Position numbers and translations under genes: made by a program. A stretch of DNA of 64,000 nucleotides from assembly GCF_044005705.1 (NCBI RefSeq), contig NZ_JBIPKE010000019.1, positions 186,001 to 250,000 on the forward strand, in the 5' to 3' direction. Origin of the DNA: Marinoscillum luteum (GTDB lineage Bacteria > Bacteroidota > Bacteroidia > Cytophagales > Cyclobacteriaceae). Numbering within the stretch: position 1 is the first letter of the stretch; each line of letters begins with the position of its first letter. Below, piece after piece: positions 62,101-64,000 of the stretch. The notes under the pieces are model-generated. The model had not been told where the DNA came from and ran no database searches. It saw only the letters and a program-made list of their open reading frames with translations.

Positions 62101-62256
62101 CTTCGAATTAGCGTGAACTGCAAGCAGACCACCAACGGCCCAGAAGAACAAGGCCAGCTTCGCAGTTTTCCTTGCCACAATCCTAAACAGGATGGGGGCG
62201 GGAAAATTCGTGTGTAAAATTGAACTCATACGCTCGTGTTTGTTTGGTTTAGACAT
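59140..62256 (-). CDS. susC: SusC/RagA family TonB-dependent transporter
   Basis: 1038 residues. After an extended signal region (about 1-50) comes a carboxypeptidase-D-like domain (VTGKVTDENGEGLPGATVTV, GTITDVEGNFSLEVP), the TonB-box region (LDEVVVIGYGETKTRDLTGA), the plug (IQGRAAGVSVTTSGQPG, IRGIGTINNNDPFIVVDG, VLKDASATTIYGARGANGV) and the barrel ending in TVSIGLNVKF. It imports oligosaccharides across the outer membrane with SusD. No secretin/STN domain, so not an anti-sigma-type regulator. First gene of the transported operon. Confidence 0.96.
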   Translation of the reverse strand: MSKPNKHERMSSILHTNFPAPILFRIVARKTAKLALFFWAVGGLLAVHANSKEFSDDVPQTDEIVVTGKVTDENGEGLPGATVTVKNTSLGTITDVEGNFSLEVPEDAVLVFSFVGYVSQEVVLKGQSVINTSLSPDLTSLDEVVVIGYGETKTRDLTGAVSIVDPDDLGQQPVSNIGDAIQGRAAGVSVTTSGQPGSNPTFRIRGIGTINNNDPFIVVDGMPLNGGLNQINMNDIESVQVLKDASATTIYGARGANGVVLITTKRGKKGKASVTFDAYTGITEATNMLDVLNAREFAQLSNEMLTNGGLDPNPDFNDPESLGNGTDWLGAFFDRGKINSYALSYSNGNDKSKVYTSLNYFDQQGIILNTDYKRFNFQLNTDTEVTKNLKFGNSLKLNHDIKEQGDFNIQNAILSLPTQPIRREDGDFSGAIGQPLYSGDVDNPIGKATIVDMSTRGYNAQGSLFGEITFLKYLTFKSLGGIEVNIWKNRTWTPSYEWDSDIAQNAYLYEAANQSITLLWDNTLTYQQSLDNGLNLTALIGSSAQQNDFEFISGSIQDFQSEETQTLNNGIAQMNLDGSGSEWALFSYFVRFNVDFESKYYLTGTVRRDGSSRFGEGNKYGTFPSGSAAWRISQEDFFDVAFIEDLKIRGGYGITGNQEIGNYSFASSYDTYRYNFNNTFVSAVVPTVLPNTNVRWESQEQINVGLDLSMFKGRVNATIDGYIKNTKDMLVPQAVPVTSGYSDIYVPSINAGQMRNRGIEVVVNTTNIQNEKLIWTSDVVFSFNHNEVIDINSETPLTRGGIGLNYNLARIQPGYPVNVFYGFVTEGIFQTDEEVQLSAVQIPGSSSATSTSAGDIRFQDLNNDGIINDDDRTFLGNPNPDFIYSLNNTFSYGNFSLNIFLQGVQGRDIFNANRIYTEGMSITTNQNASVIDRWTGPGSSNTIPRAIYGDPNNNARPSSRYIEDGSYLRVKNITLAYNIPSEVIGKGSFGGAKVYVSGQNLFTLTNYSGLDPEVGVDGIDNNLYPVTRTVSIGLNVKF

Positions 62257-62347
62257 AATTGAAAATCAAGATCATTGTTGTGATCATGTCGACTAAGCAA
62301 ACTTGTTGAGTATAAAAGGAATTAGGAATTTTTCGGCCCTTTAGGTA

Positions 62348-62400
62348 AAATATTTTCAATCACAGAGTCTCGTAACTCTCTGATATTGAAATATTTTCAA
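62348..62400 (-). promoter_or_regulatory. Direct repeats upstream of susC, possible regulator sites
   Basis: AAATATTTTCAA occurs at 62348-62359 and 62389-62400, 41 bases apart (about four helical turns). Between them CAGAGT and ACTCTCTG can pair. The second copy is nearly palindromic (TTGAAA-TAT-TTTCAA). It lies between the SusR-like regulator gene and susC. Confidence 0.45.
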
Positions 62401-62477
62401 AATTAACTACCGGCAGATGAGGTAAACAAAAAGTAAAGGGTTTTGATCTGTTTTGGAGCGCAGAGAACCTGACATTG

Positions 62478-64000
62478 TCATTCGAATGCCTTAATTCCCA
62501 TTAATTGAACATCAAACTCATCACTGGAAAGAACGGATAGTTTCTTTACCTTATTCTTATAATTGTAGATAGTGCGCACCGAGTAGCCTAGAATACTAGC
62601 GATCTGCTCGTGCTCAGTAATGCCGATTCGGATCAAAGCAAAGATTCTTAGCTCAGTTGGTAAAGGCTTATTTTCATCCAACTTAAACTGGTATTCTTCT
62701 TTAAAAAACGCATTGAAATCAGCAATGAAATTGGGAAAGAGTTTGAGGAAAATTTCATCAAATTTCCTATTCAACCTTGCCGTCTCGCTCTCTATATCAA
62801 ACTGTTTAAGGGTGTATTTCAAGTCATCATATCTCTTTTCAATCAGCTTCTTACTTATCTCCATTTTGAATTTTTCAAGCTTATGGAGATATTCCGAATC
62901 TTTGGCAAACGAGAAGCCAACATACTCCTCTTTGATGGTATTGGACTCGATCAGCTTCTCGTTTAGTTCTTTCAGACTTTCGTAGGCAAGAGACAGGCTT
63001 CTCTTGGTTTTATTTAGCTTTTGATTCTGTCTGTATATAATGAAAGCGAACAAAACAATAAGGAGTGAAAGAAGGCTGACCAATACCAGGTAACCCAAAA
63101 GTTTCTTGCTCTTATCCTGAGCATTTAGCAGCATAGCACTCTCAATCAGCGGTAACAGGCTTGAAACTTGAATGACTCGTTGTTTAGCTCCGTAAAATTT
63201 AGCATCTGTTGCTGCTTGATTAATATAGATCGATGCTGCCTCAATGGCACCTTGCTCATACATGTAACCCGCGAGTTCCATTGTAGCCACTGTTTCTTTC
63301 GTAGCAGACTGAATATCAGCAATCGCTGCGCGAATGATCATATCGAGGTATTCTTCCTCATTGTTGAGTGCCCTATTGATTTTACCTAATGAATAAAATG
63401 CCATCGCTTTCTGATGTCGGCTAACATCGAATTGCTCTATAATTTGATGGAAAAGGTACAGGGCCTCCCGGTAATTACCACTTGCTTCTGCTTTCAGACC
63501 TTTTAACCGATAAAATTGGAGTGTTTTATCTTCAGTCAATGACAATGCTGAATCGAGATACAAGTTGCCGAGGTTACCATAACTCTCCACAAAATAATCT
63601 ACATCGTTGAACGAACTTAGGTCGAAGTAGGTGCGCCCCATAGATTCATAGTATCTGACCCACAAGCTTACAGGCAAATTGGATGCGTTAACACTTTCCA
63701 AAGTTTGATATGCCTCCTTGTACATGCCTGCAGAACGAAAAATAAAAGCAAGATTTAACTTGGCTTCAGCTTGTCTTGGTGAATCAGCCATTTCTTCCGC
63801 TAGTTCCAACATCTTATTTGCATACTTAAAAGCGGAATCGAACTGAAAAGAACTGTATTCAAACCAGAGTGAATCAGATACCTGGAAAAGCTCAAGTTCT
63901 GACATTTCACTGCTTAGCATCTCTCTATAATGCAAAATCCGCTGCTGCTTCTGCTCAACGTATTGACCCTGATTGATAATAACCTGATTTAGTTCATACA
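62478..64000 (-). CDS. SusR-like transcriptional regulator (TPR, membrane helix, DUF6377), partial
   Basis: The frame is open to the right edge of the window, so the N-terminus is missing; 507 complete codons are present. From the edge it reads YELNQVIINQGQYVEQKQQR, the usual start of the TPR sensor part. Helical repeats follow, then one membrane helix (LLGYLVLVSLLSLLIVLFAFIIY), a coiled coil, and a C-terminal domain with an HTH-like end (LPTELRIFALIRIGITEHEQI, ASILGYSVRTIYNYKNKV) as in DUF6377/SusR proteins. SusR of Bacteroides binds maltose and activates the starch locus from the membrane; here it should control the adjacent susC operon. Confidence 0.9.
   Translation of the reverse strand, partial: YELNQVIINQGQYVEQKQQRILHYREMLSSEMSELELFQVSDSLWFEYSSFQFDSAFKYANKMLELAEEMADSPRQAEAKLNLAFIFRSAGMYKEAYQTLESVNASNLPVSLWVRYYESMGRTYFDLSSFNDVDYFVESYGNLGNLYLDSALSLTEDKTLQFYRLKGLKAEASGNYREALYLFHQIIEQFDVSRHQKAMAFYSLGKINRALNNEEEYLDMIIRAAIADIQSATKETVATMELAGYMYEQGAIEAASIYINQAATDAKFYGAKQRVIQVSSLLPLIESAMLLNAQDKSKKLLGYLVLVSLLSLLIVLFAFIIYRQNQKLNKTKRSLSLAYESLKELNEKLIESNTIKEEYVGFSFAKDSEYLHKLEKFKMEISKKLIEKRYDDLKYTLKQFDIESETARLNRKFDEIFLKLFPNFIADFNAFFKEEYQFKLDENKPLPTELRIFALIRIGITEHEQIASILGYSVRTIYNYKNKVKKLSVLSSDEFDVQLMGIKAFE

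Noticed and set aside
1..64000. tRNA, rRNA or CRISPR features
   Set aside because: No cloverleaf T-loop motifs, rRNA-like sequence or regularly spaced repeats were seen on reading both strands.

Overview
The window is chromosomal DNA of a Bacteroidota bacterium, most likely a marine or soil member of the Cytophagales. The signs are a Na+-NQR subunit, SusC/SusD outer-membrane pairs, DUF4270, DUF4834 and GyrI/WYL proteins, a CarB without its C-terminal allosteric domain, ribosomal protein S16 with a long acidic tail, and promoters of the Bacteroidota type (TAnnTTTG at -7) in front of many genes. Both ends cut through genes: nqrF on the left and a SusR-like regulator on the right. I saw no tRNA, rRNA or CRISPR array.

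1-17 kb is mostly housekeeping: nqrF (partial), accD, carB, a WYL regulator with a small GyrI/VOC operon, a TPR histidine kinase coupled to a secreted repeat protein, and lpdA plus sucB-sucA for the 2-oxoglutarate dehydrogenase complex. 17-28 kb carries rpsP-rimM-trmD and rplS, separated by a four-gene two-component signalling operon, then dapF, secA, a SPOR lipoprotein and an M20 amidohydrolase. 28-32 kb is a phosphate-acquisition module: a porin O/P divergent from two tandem Na/Pi cotransporters, with Pho-box-like direct repeats in the shared promoter region. 32-43 kb holds small membrane proteins, an AraC regulator, an acyl-CoA dehydrogenase with a palindromic operator, a metallopeptidase, rfaE2, panD/panC, a starch-synthase-like half protein, DUF4270 and glmS.

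44.1-47.1 kb is the most unusual part. It is a short array of three integron-type gene cassettes bounded by attC-like structures, with no integrase in view. The proof is internal: the first 9-10 bases of each cassette are exactly complementary to the start of the attC that follows it. The cassettes carry two unknown proteins and one secreted fibre/adhesin-like protein. Next to it (47.1-48.6 kb) is a split HipA toxin-antitoxin system of the HipB-HipS-HipT type, with three evenly spaced operators.

48.8-64 kb is a polysaccharide utilisation locus read leftwards: SusR-like regulator, SusC, SusD, a SusE/F-type binding lipoprotein with three repeats, a GH66 dextranase-family lipoprotein, an (alpha/alpha)6-barrel glycosidase with a C-terminal binding domain, two tandem 24-codon mini-ORFs, and a GH31 alpha-glucosidase, ending at a strong terminator. 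GH66 together with GH31 points to dextran or another alpha-1,6-linked glucan as substrate.
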